Below the pieces are notes generated by a model. The model was not told where the DNA came from. It saw nothing but the letters and a program-made list of their open reading frames with translations, and searched no databases. Positions 48,974 to 57,661 of a stretch of 64,000 nucleotides of DNA are shown piece after piece. The DNA comes from Rhodanobacter thiooxydans (lineage in GTDB: Bacteria > Pseudomonadota > Gammaproteobacteria > Xanthomonadales > Rhodanobacteraceae). The stretch is taken from contig NZ_CP127409.1 of the NCBI RefSeq assembly GCF_030291135.1, forward strand, positions 3,224,001 through 3,288,000. Direction: 5' to 3'. Made by a program: the position numbers and the translations under genes. Position 1 is the stretch's first letter, and the number at the start of each line of letters is the position of its first letter.

Positions 48974-50179
48974 ATGCCTTCCCCGATGCCACCCCTCGCG
49001 ATCACCGCGTACACCGCCACGTCCGCCATGGGCAGCGGCCTCGCCGCACAGCGCGACGCGCTCGAACACGCCCGCAGTGGCCTGCGCCCGAACGACATCA
49101 GCAGCGCGCCGCTGGCGTGCTGGATCGGCCGCGTCGATGGCGTGGAGGACACCGCCCTGCCCGCCGCGCTCGCCGCCTGGGATTGCCGCAACAACCGGCT
49201 GGCCTGGCTGGGCCTGAACCAGGACGGCTTCCTCGAACGCGCTCGCGCTGCGCGCACGCGCTACGGTGCCACCCGCGTGGCGCTGCTGCTGGGCACCTCC
49301 ACCGCCAGCATCGGCGCCACCGAGGAAGCCTATCGCCGGCTCGATGCCGACGGCGGCTTCGCCGATGACATGCTGCGCCCGGCGATCCACGCGCCGCACT
49401 CGCTGGTCGCCTTCGTCGCCGCCGCGCTGGCGCTGGAAGGGCCGTGCCTGACCATCTCCACCGCCTGCTCGTCCAGCGCCAAGGTGTTCGCCAGCGCCGA
49501 GCGGATGATCCGGCTCGGCCTGGTCGATGCGGCGGTGGTCGGCGGCGTGGACACTTTGTGCGACAGCGTGCTGTTCGGCTTCAACGCGCTGGAGCTGGTG
49601 TCGCCCGAACCGTGCCGCCCGTTCGACGCCGCGCGCAACGGCATCTCGATCGGCGAGGCCGCCGGCTTCGCCCTGCTGGAGCGCGCCGACATGGCGCCCG
49701 ACGCGCCACGGCTGCTCGGCTACGGCGAGGCCAGCGACGCGCACCACATGTCCACCCCGCATCCAGACGGCCTCGGCGCCGAGCTGGCGTTGAACGACGC
49801 GCTGGCGCGCGCCGGTCTCGACGCCGCCCGCGTCGACTACATCAACCTGCACGGCACCGCCAGCCAGAAGAACGACGAGGTCGAGGCGGCGCTGGTCGGC
49901 CGCGTCTTTCCGGCCCGCACGCGGGCCAGCTCGACCAAGGGCTACACCGGCCACACGCTGGGCGCGGCCGGCATCGTCGAGGCGACCATCGCGCTGCAGG
50001 CGATCGAACACGGCCTGGTGCCCGGCAACCTCGGCGGCGACACGCCCGATCCGATCTGCGGCGCGCACTTCGCCTGGCGCAACGAACGCCGGCGCGTCGA
50101 CGTGGCGCTCAGCAACTCGTTCGGCTTCGGCGGCAACAACGCCTGCCTGGCGTTCGCCCGCGCGGGATTCGCCGCATGA
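48974..50179 (+). CDS. Beta-ketoacyl-ACP synthase of the aryl-polyene/xanthomonadin cluster
   Basis: A 401-residue ketosynthase (FabB/ApeO-like) with the full catalytic triad: Cys165 in STACSSS, His293 in HGTASQKND and His327 in GHTLGAAG. It condenses malonyl units onto the growing polyene chain on the ACP. The downstream gene is its chain-length-factor partner, overlapping by ATGA. Starts at 48974 or 48986 are possible and neither has a strong ribosome site. It is transcribed opposite to the rest of the cluster. Confidence 0.93.
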   Translation: MPSPMPPLAITAYTATSAMGSGLAAQRDALEHARSGLRPNDISSAPLACWIGRVDGVEDTALPAALAAWDCRNNRLAWLGLNQDGFLERARAARTRYGATRVALLLGTSTASIGATEEAYRRLDADGGFADDMLRPAIHAPHSLVAFVAAALALEGPCLTISTACSSSAKVFASAERMIRLGLVDAAVVGGVDTLCDSVLFGFNALELVSPEPCRPFDAARNGISIGEAAGFALLERADMAPDAPRLLGYGEASDAHHMSTPHPDGLGAELALNDALARAGLDAARVDYINLHGTASQKNDEVEAALVGRVFPARTRASSTKGYTGHTLGAAGIVEATIALQAIEHGLVPGNLGGDTPDPICGAHFAWRNERRRVDVALSNSFGFGGNNACLAFARAGFAA

Positions 50180-50973
50180 GCGCACTGCGCGTCCACGTCG
50201 AGGGCGTCGGCCTGTGGTCGCCGCTGCTGGCCGACTTCGCCGCGCTGCGAAGCCTGCTTGCCGGCACCACGCCGGGGCCGCCGGCAACGCGGCCCGCCGC
50301 CGCCACACTGCCGCCGAACGAGCGCCGCCGCGCGCCGGAAAGCGTGCTGCTGGCGATCGAGGCGGCTGGCCAGGCGTTGGCGATGAGCGGCCGCGACGCC
50401 GCCACGCTGGCCTGCGTGTTCGCCTCCGCGCACGGCGACCAGGCGATCACCGACTACATGTGCGCCACCCTGGCGCAGGCGCCGACCGAGCTGTCGCCAA
50501 CCCGCTTCCACAATTCGGTGCACAACGCCGCGGTCGGCTACTGGACCATCGCCACCGGCTGCCATGCGCCGTCCATCGCGGTCTGCGCCCAGCGTGAGAG
50601 CTTCGGTGCCGGCCTGCTGGAGGCGGCCGGCCAGGTGCTGGCCGAACAGCGCCCGGTGCTGCTGGTGTGCAGCGACACCGCCGGCAGTGGCCCGCTGGAC
50701 GAAGTCACCGGCTGCCGCCAGCCCTTCGGCTGCGCGCTGGTGCTGGCGCCGCAGGCCGGCGCCGCCACGCTGGCCCGGCTCGACCTCGACCTGCAGCCGC
50801 GCGCGGCGACCGACGCGCCGCTGCCCGAGCCACTGGCCGGCTGGCGCGCGGGCAACCCGTCGGCGTCGAGCCTGCCGTTGCTGGCCCTGCTCGCCACCGG
50901 CCGTGGCGGCCACTGCCAACTGGCCGCCGCCGCTACACTGGCGCTGCACATCGACATGGAGTCCGTCGCTTGA
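50176..50973 (+). CDS. Chain-length factor, ketosynthase-like
   Basis: A 265-residue protein of the small ketoacyl-synthase-like family (PF13723) that pairs with a full ketosynthase in aryl-polyene clusters. It resembles half a ketosynthase (FASAHGDQAITDYMCATL, RFHNSVHNAAVGYW) and has no STACSS-type nucleophile, so it should not condense by itself. ATG 50176 overlaps the ketosynthase stop (ATGA), and its stop overlaps the glycosyltransferase TTG start, so the three are translationally coupled. Confidence 0.9.
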   Translation: MSALRVHVEGVGLWSPLLADFAALRSLLAGTTPGPPATRPAAATLPPNERRRAPESVLLAIEAAGQALAMSGRDAATLACVFASAHGDQAITDYMCATLAQAPTELSPTRFHNSVHNAAVGYWTIATGCHAPSIAVCAQRESFGAGLLEAAGQVLAEQRPVLLVCSDTAGSGPLDEVTGCRQPFGCALVLAPQAGAATLARLDLDLQPRAATDAPLPEPLAGWRAGNPSASSLPLLALLATGRGGHCQLAAAATLALHIDMESVA

Positions 50974-51725
50974 ACATCCCCGCTGCACGCTGGTGCGTGC
51001 TGATTCCCTGCCTCAACGAGGAAGCCGCGATCCGGTCCGTGCTCGAATCCGTGCTGGCGCTGGGCGCGCCGGTGATCGTGATCGACGACGGCTCGGACGA
51101 CCGCACGCCCGAGATCGTCGCCGCCCTGCCGGTGACCCTGCTGCGCCACGACACGCGCCGCGGCAAGGGCGAGGCATTGCGCCACGGCTTTCGCGAAGCG
51201 CTGCGGCAGGGCTACGACGCGGTGCTGACCATGGACGGCGACGGCCAGCACCTGGCCGCCGACATCCCGCACATCGTGGCCGCCGCGCAACGCTACCCGG
51301 GGCACATCGTGATCGGCGCGCGCCTGCTCGACCGCGAGCAGCAGCCGAAGGGCCGCCGCCGCGCCAACGCGGTGGCCGACTGGGGCATCTCGTGGGCCTG
51401 CGCACAGCCGGTGGCCGACACCCAGAGCGGGCAGCGCTGGTACCCGCGCGCGGCGCTGGCACTGGTCGACCTGCCGGCGGAGAACTTCGTGTTCGAGGCG
51501 GCGATCCTGATCGCCGCCTCGCGCGAGAAGCAGCTCGGCGTGGTCTCGGTGCCGATCGCCTCGCGCTATCACGGTGCGTTCCGTCCCAGTCACCTCAAGC
51601 CGGTGCGCGACGTCACCCGCATCACCACCTACACCATCGGCCGGGTAGTCCATTACGGCCACGTGATCCGCAGCTATCGTCGCTCGCGCGGCGTGCCGCT
51701 CGTGGTCGACGGGCCCGCCGGCTGA
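50970..51725 (+). CDS. Family 2 glycosyltransferase
   Basis: A 251-residue GT2 enzyme. It opens with a polyprenyl-GT-like WCVLIPCLNEEAAI, VIDDGSDD and MDGDGQH (metal-binding DxD). In aryl-polyene loci such enzymes may attach the sugar or head group to the polyene lipid; the acceptor here is unproven. The only sensible start is TTG at 50970, which shares a TTGA with the previous stop and has GGAG eight bases upstream. A hairpin spans its stop codon. Confidence 0.85.
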   Translation: MNIPAARWCVLIPCLNEEAAIRSVLESVLALGAPVIVIDDGSDDRTPEIVAALPVTLLRHDTRRGKGEALRHGFREALRQGYDAVLTMDGDGQHLAADIPHIVAAAQRYPGHIVIGARLLDREQQPKGRRRANAVADWGISWACAQPVADTQSGQRWYPRAALALVDLPAENFVFEAAILIAASREKQLGVVSVPIASRYHGAFRPSHLKPVRDVTRITTYTIGRVVHYGHVIRSYRRSRGVPLVVDGPAG

Positions 51726-51736
51726 TCCGGCGGGCC
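51712..51736 (+). terminator. Hairpin whose loop contains the glycosyltransferase stop codon
   Basis: GGCCCGCCGG (51712-51721), loop CTGAT holding the TGA at 51723-51725, and CCGGCGGGCC (51727-51736) form a perfect 10-bp stem between two convergent genes. No T tract follows. It may be a compact bidirectional terminator. Confidence 0.55.
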
Positions 51737-51742
51737 GAACGA

Positions 51743-52273
51743 TTACTCCAGGTCGCCGAGCATGCTGTCCTTGCCGGGCTGGGCCAGCCAGCCGGCAATG
51801 TCTTCACCGAGCGCCCTGACGGTGCGCCCGAGCACCGAGCAGTTGCCCTTGAAGCCGCCGAACGCGCCGCCCATCGAATTGCGCCGCCCGATGAAATTGC
51901 CCACCTCGGCGCCGTCTTGGTAGAGCCGGCCCTTCACCGTGGTGTGGGTATGGTGGCCGATGAACGCGTTGCCGTCGGCCACCGAGTCGGTGATCTCCAC
52001 TACCAGCGCGCGGCCCGTCGAACCGGCGCTGGCCTGCGCCACCTGCGTCACCGTCACGCCCTTCTCCTGCCCGTACTTCTTGATGAAGCCGGACAGCTTC
52101 TCACCGAGCTGGCACTCACGCTTGACCGCACCGGCGATCACCGCATCCTGCGCGAAAGGAACCACCGCCGGCACGCTCACCGCGGCTGGCATCGCCGCGT
52201 TGTTGTCGGCGGCATGGGCAACGGAAAACACGCCGCACAACAAAGCGGCGGAAACAAGAACAGTCTTGCGCAT
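51743..52273 (-). CDS. Exported protein of unknown function
   Basis: A 176-residue protein with a Sec signal (MRKTVLVSAALLCGVFSVAHA, then D) and a mature domain of about 150 residues with a GHHTHTTVKGRLY strand, two cysteines (EC and NC) and GRTVRALGEDIAGWL near the end, which suggests a DUF4410-like lipid- or polymer-associated protein. I do not recognise it with confidence. GGAGG lies eight bases before ATG 52273. It sits inside the pigment cluster, on the strand of the export genes, 62 bp after fabG. Confidence 0.8.
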   Translation of the reverse strand: MRKTVLVSAALLCGVFSVAHAADNNAAMPAAVSVPAVVPFAQDAVIAGAVKRECQLGEKLSGFIKKYGQEKGVTVTQVAQASAGSTGRALVVEITDSVADGNAFIGHHTHTTVKGRLYQDGAEVGNFIGRRNSMGGAFGGFKGNCSVLGRTVRALGEDIAGWLAQPGKDSMLGDLE

Positions 52274-52335
52274 CGAACATCCTCCATGATGGAGCCCCCT
52301 GGCTCCGTCCGCGCAGTATGCCGGCTCGCCGCCGC

Positions 52336-53073
52336 TCAGCCCATGCCGCCGTTGACGCCGATTAGCTGGCCGTTGATGTAGCCGGCCGCGTCCGAGCACA
52401 GGAAGGCGACCAGCGCGGCGACTTCCTCCGGCTTGCCGGCGCGCTGCGCGGGCACCAGTTCGCGGATGCGTTCGGGTGGGAAGGCCGCCTCGGCCATGCG
52501 CCCTTCGATCACGCCGGGCGCGACCACGTTGACGGTGACGCCGCGCGAGGCCATCTCGCGTGCCAGCGACTTGCTGGCGCCCACCAGCGCGGCCTTCGCC
52601 GCCGCGTAGTTGGTCTGGCCGCGGTTGCCCAGCTGCGCCGCCGCCGAGCCGATCGAGACGATGCGGCCGAAGCGCGCGCGTGCCATCGGCAGCAGCAGCG
52701 GCTGGGTGACGTGAAAGAAGCCGTGCAGCGAGACGTCGATCACCCGGCGCCACTGCGCGTCGCTCATGCCGGCCATCGGCGCGTCGTCGTGGATGCCGGC
52801 GTTGTTGACCAGCGCGTGGATCGGCCCTTCGCTTAGCAGCACGTCGAGCGCCGCGCGGGTCACCTCCGCGTCGGTGACGTTGAAGGCGACCGCCTGCGCG
52901 CGGCCGCCGCCGGCGACGATCGCCGCCGCGGCTTCCTCCGCCCGGGTCAGGCTGTGGTGGCCGTGCACGATCACCTGCCAGCCGGCCGCGGCGAGCGCGT
53001 GGCAGATCGCGCCGCCGAGTTCGCCGCTGCCGCCGGTGACCAGGGCGCGACGTGAGGTGGGAATCGAGGACAT
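52336..53073 (-). CDS. FabG-like 3-ketoacyl-ACP reductase of the polyene cluster
   Basis: A 245-residue short-chain dehydrogenase/reductase. Catalytic Ser, Tyr and Lys are in GSAAAQLGNRGQTNYAAAKAAL, with NNAG intact. The nucleotide motif reads TGGSGELG, so the central Gly of TGxxxGxG is Glu. It should reduce the 3-keto intermediate on ACP with NADPH. In aryl-polyene loci this is the ApeQ role. It follows the dehydratase gene by 16 bp. Confidence 0.92.
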   Translation of the reverse strand: MSSIPTSRRALVTGGSGELGGAICHALAAAGWQVIVHGHHSLTRAEEAAAAIVAGGGRAQAVAFNVTDAEVTRAALDVLLSEGPIHALVNNAGIHDDAPMAGMSDAQWRRVIDVSLHGFFHVTQPLLLPMARARFGRIVSIGSAAAQLGNRGQTNYAAAKAALVGASKSLAREMASRGVTVNVVAPGVIEGRMAEAAFPPERIRELVPAQRAGKPEEVAALVAFLCSDAAGYINGQLIGVNGGMG

Positions 53074-53089
53074 GACGGGCGCCTCAGGC

Positions 53090-53518
53090 TTAGGGATGGA
53101 TCACCGCCGCCCGCCCGCTGGCAAGCAGGCGGCCACGATGTTCGACGCGGAACGCGTATTGTGCGCCACCCGCGGCGGCGTAGAGACATTCGGCATGGAC
53201 GTCCAGATGGCCATCGAGCCGATCGACATATTCTTCGTGCAACTGCACCTCGCGCAGGCTGACCAGCCGACCGGGGCGTGCTCCGACGCTGCCATGCGCG
53301 CGCGCCAGCAGCGCACCGTGCACCGCCATCGCCTGCGCGCCGTATTCGGCCAGGTGCACCGCGTGCAGGCCGTGTTCGCCGCGCAGCGGGTTGTCCGCGC
53401 GCGCGTGACTGGCGCTGGTGGCGTGGATCGTGCGCTCGTCCCAGGCCAGCACTGCATCGAGCAGGCACATCGTGCCCGCGTGCGGGATCAGCTGCGCCCA
53501 GTCAGTCTTGTCGAGCAT
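53090..53518 (-). CDS. 3-hydroxyacyl-ACP dehydratase (ApeP-like hotdog)
   Basis: A 142-residue hotdog-fold protein that starts WAQLIPHAGTMCLLDAV, the PHxGxMxLLD signature of ApeP/FabA-like dehydratases. It dehydrates the 3-hydroxy intermediate to the trans-enoyl ACP that builds the conjugated polyene. ATG 53518 overlaps the end of the MMPL gene by 17 bp. Confidence 0.9.
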   Translation of the reverse strand: MLDKTDWAQLIPHAGTMCLLDAVLAWDERTIHATSASHARADNPLRGEHGLHAVHLAEYGAQAMAVHGALLARAHGSVGARPGRLVSLREVQLHEEYVDRLDGHLDVHAECLYAAAGGAQYAFRVEHRGRLLASGRAAVIHP

Positions 53519-55820
53519 GCGGCGCCATCAGGATCGACAGGCAGAAGTGGAAGGCCACGCCCAGGCTCACGGTGAGCCCGATCGCGCGCAGCACCGGGAT
53601 CGTCGCCCACGCCAGCATGCCGAACACCAGCAGCGCGGACAGCACGCAGACGATCGTGGCGTGCAGCGTGCGCCGCTGCTCGGCCGCGTCGCCGGTGTCG
53701 CGCTCAAAGAACAGCGCGTAGTGCAGGCCCAGTCCGCCGGCGAGGATCAGCGCGACCAGGTGGAACAGCGAGATCTCGACGCCAGCCACGCGCTCCACCG
53801 CCAGCACCAGGAAGGTGGCCAGGGTCATCGGCGCCAGCACGTGCCACGCGCGGCGCAGGCTGCGCAGCGCCAGTGCGATGGTCAGCACCAGCAGCACCGC
53901 GGCCGCCGCGAGCGCCTGCAGGATGCGCGTGCGGTAGTCGACCACCAGCGATTCGGAGGCGGCCTTCAGGTCGAGCAGGCGCACCGCGCCATACGTGCCT
54001 GCGCCCAGCGCCTGCAGCGCGGCCACGTCGTGCACGCCGCTGACCGTGCCCAGGCCCAGCCAGTGGCCATCGCGCTCGACCAGCATCGCGGCGAGGCGCT
54101 GGCCCAGCGGCGTCTGTGCGTAGCGTGCGGGCGTCAGCGGCGGCAAGCCGCGCGCGGTTTGCACATCGTCGACGAACGGCTGGAACAGGTCGGCGCGGAA
54201 CGGCAGGCCCTGCGACGCCTCGTCCAGCGCGTGCTGCAGCGTGGCGCGGTCGGGCAGCTTCGCCTGCCGTTCGCGCTGCACGGCCACGCTGGGCAGATAG
54301 CGCGACGGCAGCTCCAGCGCATCGGCAGCATGCCGCGCCAGCAGCGCATCGACCCGCGGCTGCAGCGTTTCCGACAGCGCCAGCACGCCCTGTGCGCTCG
54401 ACGCCTGCAGCACCAGCAGGTAGCGCACGTCGGGCGCGCCCAGCGCCTCGCGCAGGCGCGCGTCGTGCTGCAGCAGGTCCGGCGGCAGCGGGGTCAGCGC
54501 AGCGAGGTTGTCCTGCCAGAACGGGCCGCGGGCCAGCGCCAGCATCGCCACGATCGCCGCGGCGACCACGACGGGAATCCAGCGCGGCCGCGGCAGGCGA
54601 TCGACGAAGGTGCGCGCCTGCAACAGCCAGCGCATGTCGGCCACGTCGCGCACGCGCCGCGGCAGCAGATGCGGCAGCAGATAGCGCGTGCTGAAGCCGG
54701 CCACCAGCAGGCCGACGATGGTGAACACCGCCAGCTGCTTCAACCCGTTCACGCCGGACGCGTAGAACGCCAGGTAGGCGATGCAGGCCGAGGCGATCGC
54801 GGTCAGCAGCAGCGGCCACAGCGCACGCACGCTGGCCACCGCGTCCTCGCCGGCGCGGCGATGGCTGAGCACGCGGATCGGGTACTCCTGCGCCACCCCG
54901 AGCAGGGTGAAGCCGAACGCCAGGGTGATCCCGTGCACTTCAGGAAACGCGAGCGTCAGCGCGGCGATGCCGGCCAGCGCGGCGCTGGCGATCGGCAGCG
55001 CCGACAGCAGCAGCGAACCGAAGCTGCGGTACGCCAGCAGCAGCAGCGCGATGAAACCGACGGTGGAGATGCGCCCGATCCAGTCGGCCTGGTGCCGCGT
55101 CTGCGCCGCGGCCACCACGCTGAAGTAACCTGGCCCGCTCAGTTCGAGCATCGCGCCGGCGCTGGCCGGCAGCGCGGCGAACGCGTGACGGATGCCGTCG
55201 ATCGCCTGCTGTTGCGCGCCGGGGTCGAAACCGGCGGCGACCGTCTGCACCAGCAGCAGCGCCTCGCCCTGCGGCGAGAACCACACGCCCTCGCGCAGCT
55301 CCGGCGACTTCGCCGGCGCCCAGCGTTCGGCCAGCTTCAGCACCTCCAGCGTGGGGTCGCGCGGCAGCAGTCCCTTGAGCAGGCTGGCGGCGGGCGAAGA
55401 CAGGTCGTCCAGCCGCTGCTGCAGCTGGTCGGCGAGGTACGCCTCGTCCAGTGGTTGCTTATCCAGCGTGGGCGACAGCAGGTAACGGTAGGGCAGCAAG
55501 CTGGCGTCCAGCGCACCGAGATCAAAGTTGCCGTTGAGCACCTGGCTGTAGCGCGGGTCCTTTTTCAGCGCGGCGGCGAGGCCCTGGCTCAGCGCGGCCA
55601 GCCGTTCATCGGACTGGCCATGGATGGAAAGCAGCAGCAAGCGCGAACCCGGCCCTTCGCCGACCTGCTCCATCAGCAGGCGCTGGTCCGGCGTGGTCGG
55701 CGCGGGCATGAAGCTGCGCAGGTCGGTGCTGACGCGCAGCCGCTGGCTGACCATCCAGCCCAGCCCGGCCAGCGCCAGCAGCCAGAGCACCAGCAGCGTC
55801 GCGCGGGCGCCGACGCGCAT
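53502..55820 (-). CDS. MMPL/RND-family exporter of the polyene cluster
   Basis: A 772-residue RND-type membrane protein (PF03176-like) with two halves, each with one TM helix, a large periplasmic loop and a bundle of five TM helices (about 12 in all). The motifs GFTLLGVAQEYPIRVLSHRR in the first half and GGLGLHYALFFER in the second match the exporter of aryl-polyene/xanthomonadin loci, which is thought to move the pigment lipid to the outer membrane. I chose ATG 55820, two bases after the LolA-like stop; a GTG at 55841 is also in frame. Confidence 0.92.
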   Translation of the reverse strand: MRVGARATLLVLWLLALAGLGWMVSQRLRVSTDLRSFMPAPTTPDQRLLMEQVGEGPGSRLLLLSIHGQSDERLAALSQGLAAALKKDPRYSQVLNGNFDLGALDASLLPYRYLLSPTLDKQPLDEAYLADQLQQRLDDLSSPAASLLKGLLPRDPTLEVLKLAERWAPAKSPELREGVWFSPQGEALLLVQTVAAGFDPGAQQQAIDGIRHAFAALPASAGAMLELSGPGYFSVVAAAQTRHQADWIGRISTVGFIALLLLAYRSFGSLLLSALPIASAALAGIAALTLAFPEVHGITLAFGFTLLGVAQEYPIRVLSHRRAGEDAVASVRALWPLLLTAIASACIAYLAFYASGVNGLKQLAVFTIVGLLVAGFSTRYLLPHLLPRRVRDVADMRWLLQARTFVDRLPRPRWIPVVVAAAIVAMLALARGPFWQDNLAALTPLPPDLLQHDARLREALGAPDVRYLLVLQASSAQGVLALSETLQPRVDALLARHAADALELPSRYLPSVAVQRERQAKLPDRATLQHALDEASQGLPFRADLFQPFVDDVQTARGLPPLTPARYAQTPLGQRLAAMLVERDGHWLGLGTVSGVHDVAALQALGAGTYGAVRLLDLKAASESLVVDYRTRILQALAAAAVLLVLTIALALRSLRRAWHVLAPMTLATFLVLAVERVAGVEISLFHLVALILAGGLGLHYALFFERDTGDAAEQRRTLHATIVCVLSALLVFGMLAWATIPVLRAIGLTVSLGVAFHFCLSILMAPHARQD

Positions 55821-55822
55821 GC

Positions 55823-56482
55823 TCAAGGTGCGCCCTGGCACAGCGCCTCAAGCGTCTCGCGGGTGGGTGCGGCCGGCATCTGCGCGGCCAGCGGGCCGAG
55901 CAGGTCGACGGCGAGGTCGCCGTCGGCTTCCTGCAGGTGCATGCAGCGCGAGGCCTTCGCATAGCCGTCGATGCGGATGCTGGCCACGGTCTTCGCCACG
56001 CGGGCATCGCGCGGCACCAGGGTCAGCGTCCACGCGCCGTCGGCGTCGCCGCGCTGGTGGATCTCGAACGCCTGCTGCAGGCGCGCCGCGTCGCCGCTGA
56101 GCAACGCCACGAAGCTGTCCAGCAGCACCTGAAGCTGCGGCGCACGCTTCAGCGAGAAGTGCCGCGCGCTGCGGCCGTCGCGCTGCTGGGTCACTTCGCC
56201 GTCGGCGATGGTGGCAGTTTCCTGTTGCGGATGTTCGACGCGCCGCTGCAGCCGATCGCCGCCCAGCCACGACAATTGGCCGGAAACCACCAGCGGCCGG
56301 TCGAGCACCTGCAGGAAGCGCGCCTCGGCGAATGCGGTATGCGCCGGTGCCGGCTGGCCCAGCGCAGCCACCAGGGTCGATGCCGATGTCGCCGGGGCCG
56401 CTTCAGACGCCGACGTGCTCGCCCACGGCAACAGGCTCAGCAGCAGGCTCGGCAGCCACAGGCGCGTCTTGCCAGAAATCAT
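55823..56482 (-). CDS. LolA-like outer-membrane carrier of the polyene cluster
   Basis: A 219-residue periplasmic protein with a signal peptide (KTRLWLPSLLLSLLPWAST) and a LolA-related fold (RFLQVLDRPLVVSGQLSW, RVEHPQQE). It resembles the LolA-type chaperones found with aryl-polyene exporters and may carry the pigment across the periplasm. ATG 56482 gives the signal peptide but overlaps the acyltransferase gene by 80 bp in another frame, so the real overlap is unusually long; no good ribosome site is seen. Confidence 0.85.
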   Translation of the reverse strand: MISGKTRLWLPSLLLSLLPWASTSASEAAPATSASTLVAALGQPAPAHTAFAEARFLQVLDRPLVVSGQLSWLGGDRLQRRVEHPQQETATIADGEVTQQRDGRSARHFSLKRAPQLQVLLDSFVALLSGDAARLQQAFEIHQRGDADGAWTLTLVPRDARVAKTVASIRIDGYAKASRCMHLQEADGDLAVDLLGPLAAQMPAAPTRETLEALCQGAP

Positions 56483-57365
56483 AGAAATTGAACCAGTTGT
56501 AGGGAGCGACCTGGACGTAGTGTTCCAGCCGTTGCGCGTAGCGGGCAATCAACGCATCCAGCGCCGGACCGCGGTGCTGCCGCGGGATCTGCACCTGGTC
56601 GCTGAACGGCTCGAAGACCAGCTTGTAGCGGTTGCCGCCCAGGTACAGGCCGAAGCACAGTACCACCGGCACCTGCAGCGTATGCGCCAGCAGCCACGGG
56701 CTGATCGGGAACGGCGCCGGCGAGCCGAGGAAGCCGGTGCGCCGCAGCACCTCATGGCCACGGCCGCGATCGGCCAGCATCGCCACCAGCGCGCCGTCAC
56801 GGCAGCCCTCGGCCATCGCCAGTGCGATGGTGGTGCCGTCCTGCGCCGCGTCGATCACGCAGGCGCCGACGTCCGGCGCCAACGCTTCGAGCAGCTCGGT
56901 CATCGCCGGCGTCTTCTGCTTGTCCAGCACCACCCGCAGCGGCATCTGCGGCCGGCGCGCACCGATCGCCCGCAACGCCTCGAAGCTGCCCTGGTGCGAA
57001 CCGAACAGCAACACGCCGCGACCCTGCGCGATGCGCTCGTCCAGCAGGTCCAGGCCTTCGGTCTCGATCCGGAACGGCTTTTCGCCGTGCGCGAGCAGGA
57101 AGATCCGGTCCAGGATCGTCGCAGCGAAGCAGTGGATGTGCTTCAGCACCTGCCACGCCGTGGCCGGCCGGCCGAATACGCGCTGCAGGTACTGCCGCGA
57201 GGCCCGTCGCTCCGGCGCCCGGCGCAGGAAGAAGTACAGCGTGATCGGGTACAGGCACAGCCGGCCCAGGCGGCGCCCGCCGTGCAGTGCAATCGTGCGG
57301 ATCAGCCACAGCGCGAAGCGGCCGCCGCCTTCGGGCCGGCTCTGCCAGTGTCCATGCGTGCTCAT
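56403..57365 (-). CDS. LpxL/HtrB-like acyltransferase of the polyene cluster
   Basis: A 320-residue inner-membrane protein of the lysophospholipid/lipid A acyltransferase family, with HX4E as GSHQGSFE (about 122-129) and a membrane-proximal N-terminal helix. In aryl-polyene clusters it probably transfers the aryl-polyene acyl chain from ACP to a lipid acceptor. The start ATG 57365 overlaps the previous stop as ATGA. The Glu/Ala/Val-rich C-terminus lies under the LolA-like gene's start. Confidence 0.9.
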   Translation of the reverse strand: MSTHGHWQSRPEGGGRFALWLIRTIALHGGRRLGRLCLYPITLYFFLRRAPERRASRQYLQRVFGRPATAWQVLKHIHCFAATILDRIFLLAHGEKPFRIETEGLDLLDERIAQGRGVLLFGSHQGSFEALRAIGARRPQMPLRVVLDKQKTPAMTELLEALAPDVGACVIDAAQDGTTIALAMAEGCRDGALVAMLADRGRGHEVLRRTGFLGSPAPFPISPWLLAHTLQVPVVLCFGLYLGGNRYKLVFEPFSDQVQIPRQHRGPALDALIARYAQRLEHYVQVAPYNWFNFYDFWQDAPVAAEPAAEPVAVGEHVGV

Positions 57366-57661
57366 GTCGCTCCCTCGACCAGGCCGCGTGCCAGCAGCAT
57401 GCCGTCACGCCGGATCTCGAAACGGATGCGCGATCCGTCCGTCGCCGTCAGATGCAGCTGCGCCGTCTCGTCCGGCAGCAGCGGTGCCGCGAATTTCGCT
57501 TCCAGCACGCGGCCCAGTCGCTGGCCGCGCCAGCTGCGCAGGGCCAGCGCCACCTGCTCCAGCAGCAGCACCCCCGGCACCAGCGGCGCGCCGGGAAAGT
57601 GGCCGGGCAAGGCGGGATGCTCCGCGCCGACGCGCAGCGTCTGTTCGAAGCCGGTGCTCAT
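57362..57661 (-). CDS. Second hotdog dehydratase/thioesterase (ApeI-like)
   Basis: A 99-residue hotdog protein with PALPGHFPGAPLVPGVLLLE, the FabZ/ApeI signature with His in GHFPG. With the ApeP-like enzyme it makes the pair of dehydratases seen in aryl-polyene loci. The start ATG 57661 overlaps the COG4648 stop (ATGA), and the stop overlaps the acyltransferase start. Confidence 0.88.
   Translation of the reverse strand: MSTGFEQTLRVGAEHPALPGHFPGAPLVPGVLLLEQVALALRSWRGQRLGRVLEAKFAAPLLPDETAQLHLTATDGSRIRFEIRRDGMLLARGLVEGAT

Noticed and set aside
53418-55964. Rightward open frame of about 850 codons opposite the MMPL exporter
   Set aside because: His/Gln/Arg-rich shadow of a clear 12-TM transporter gene.
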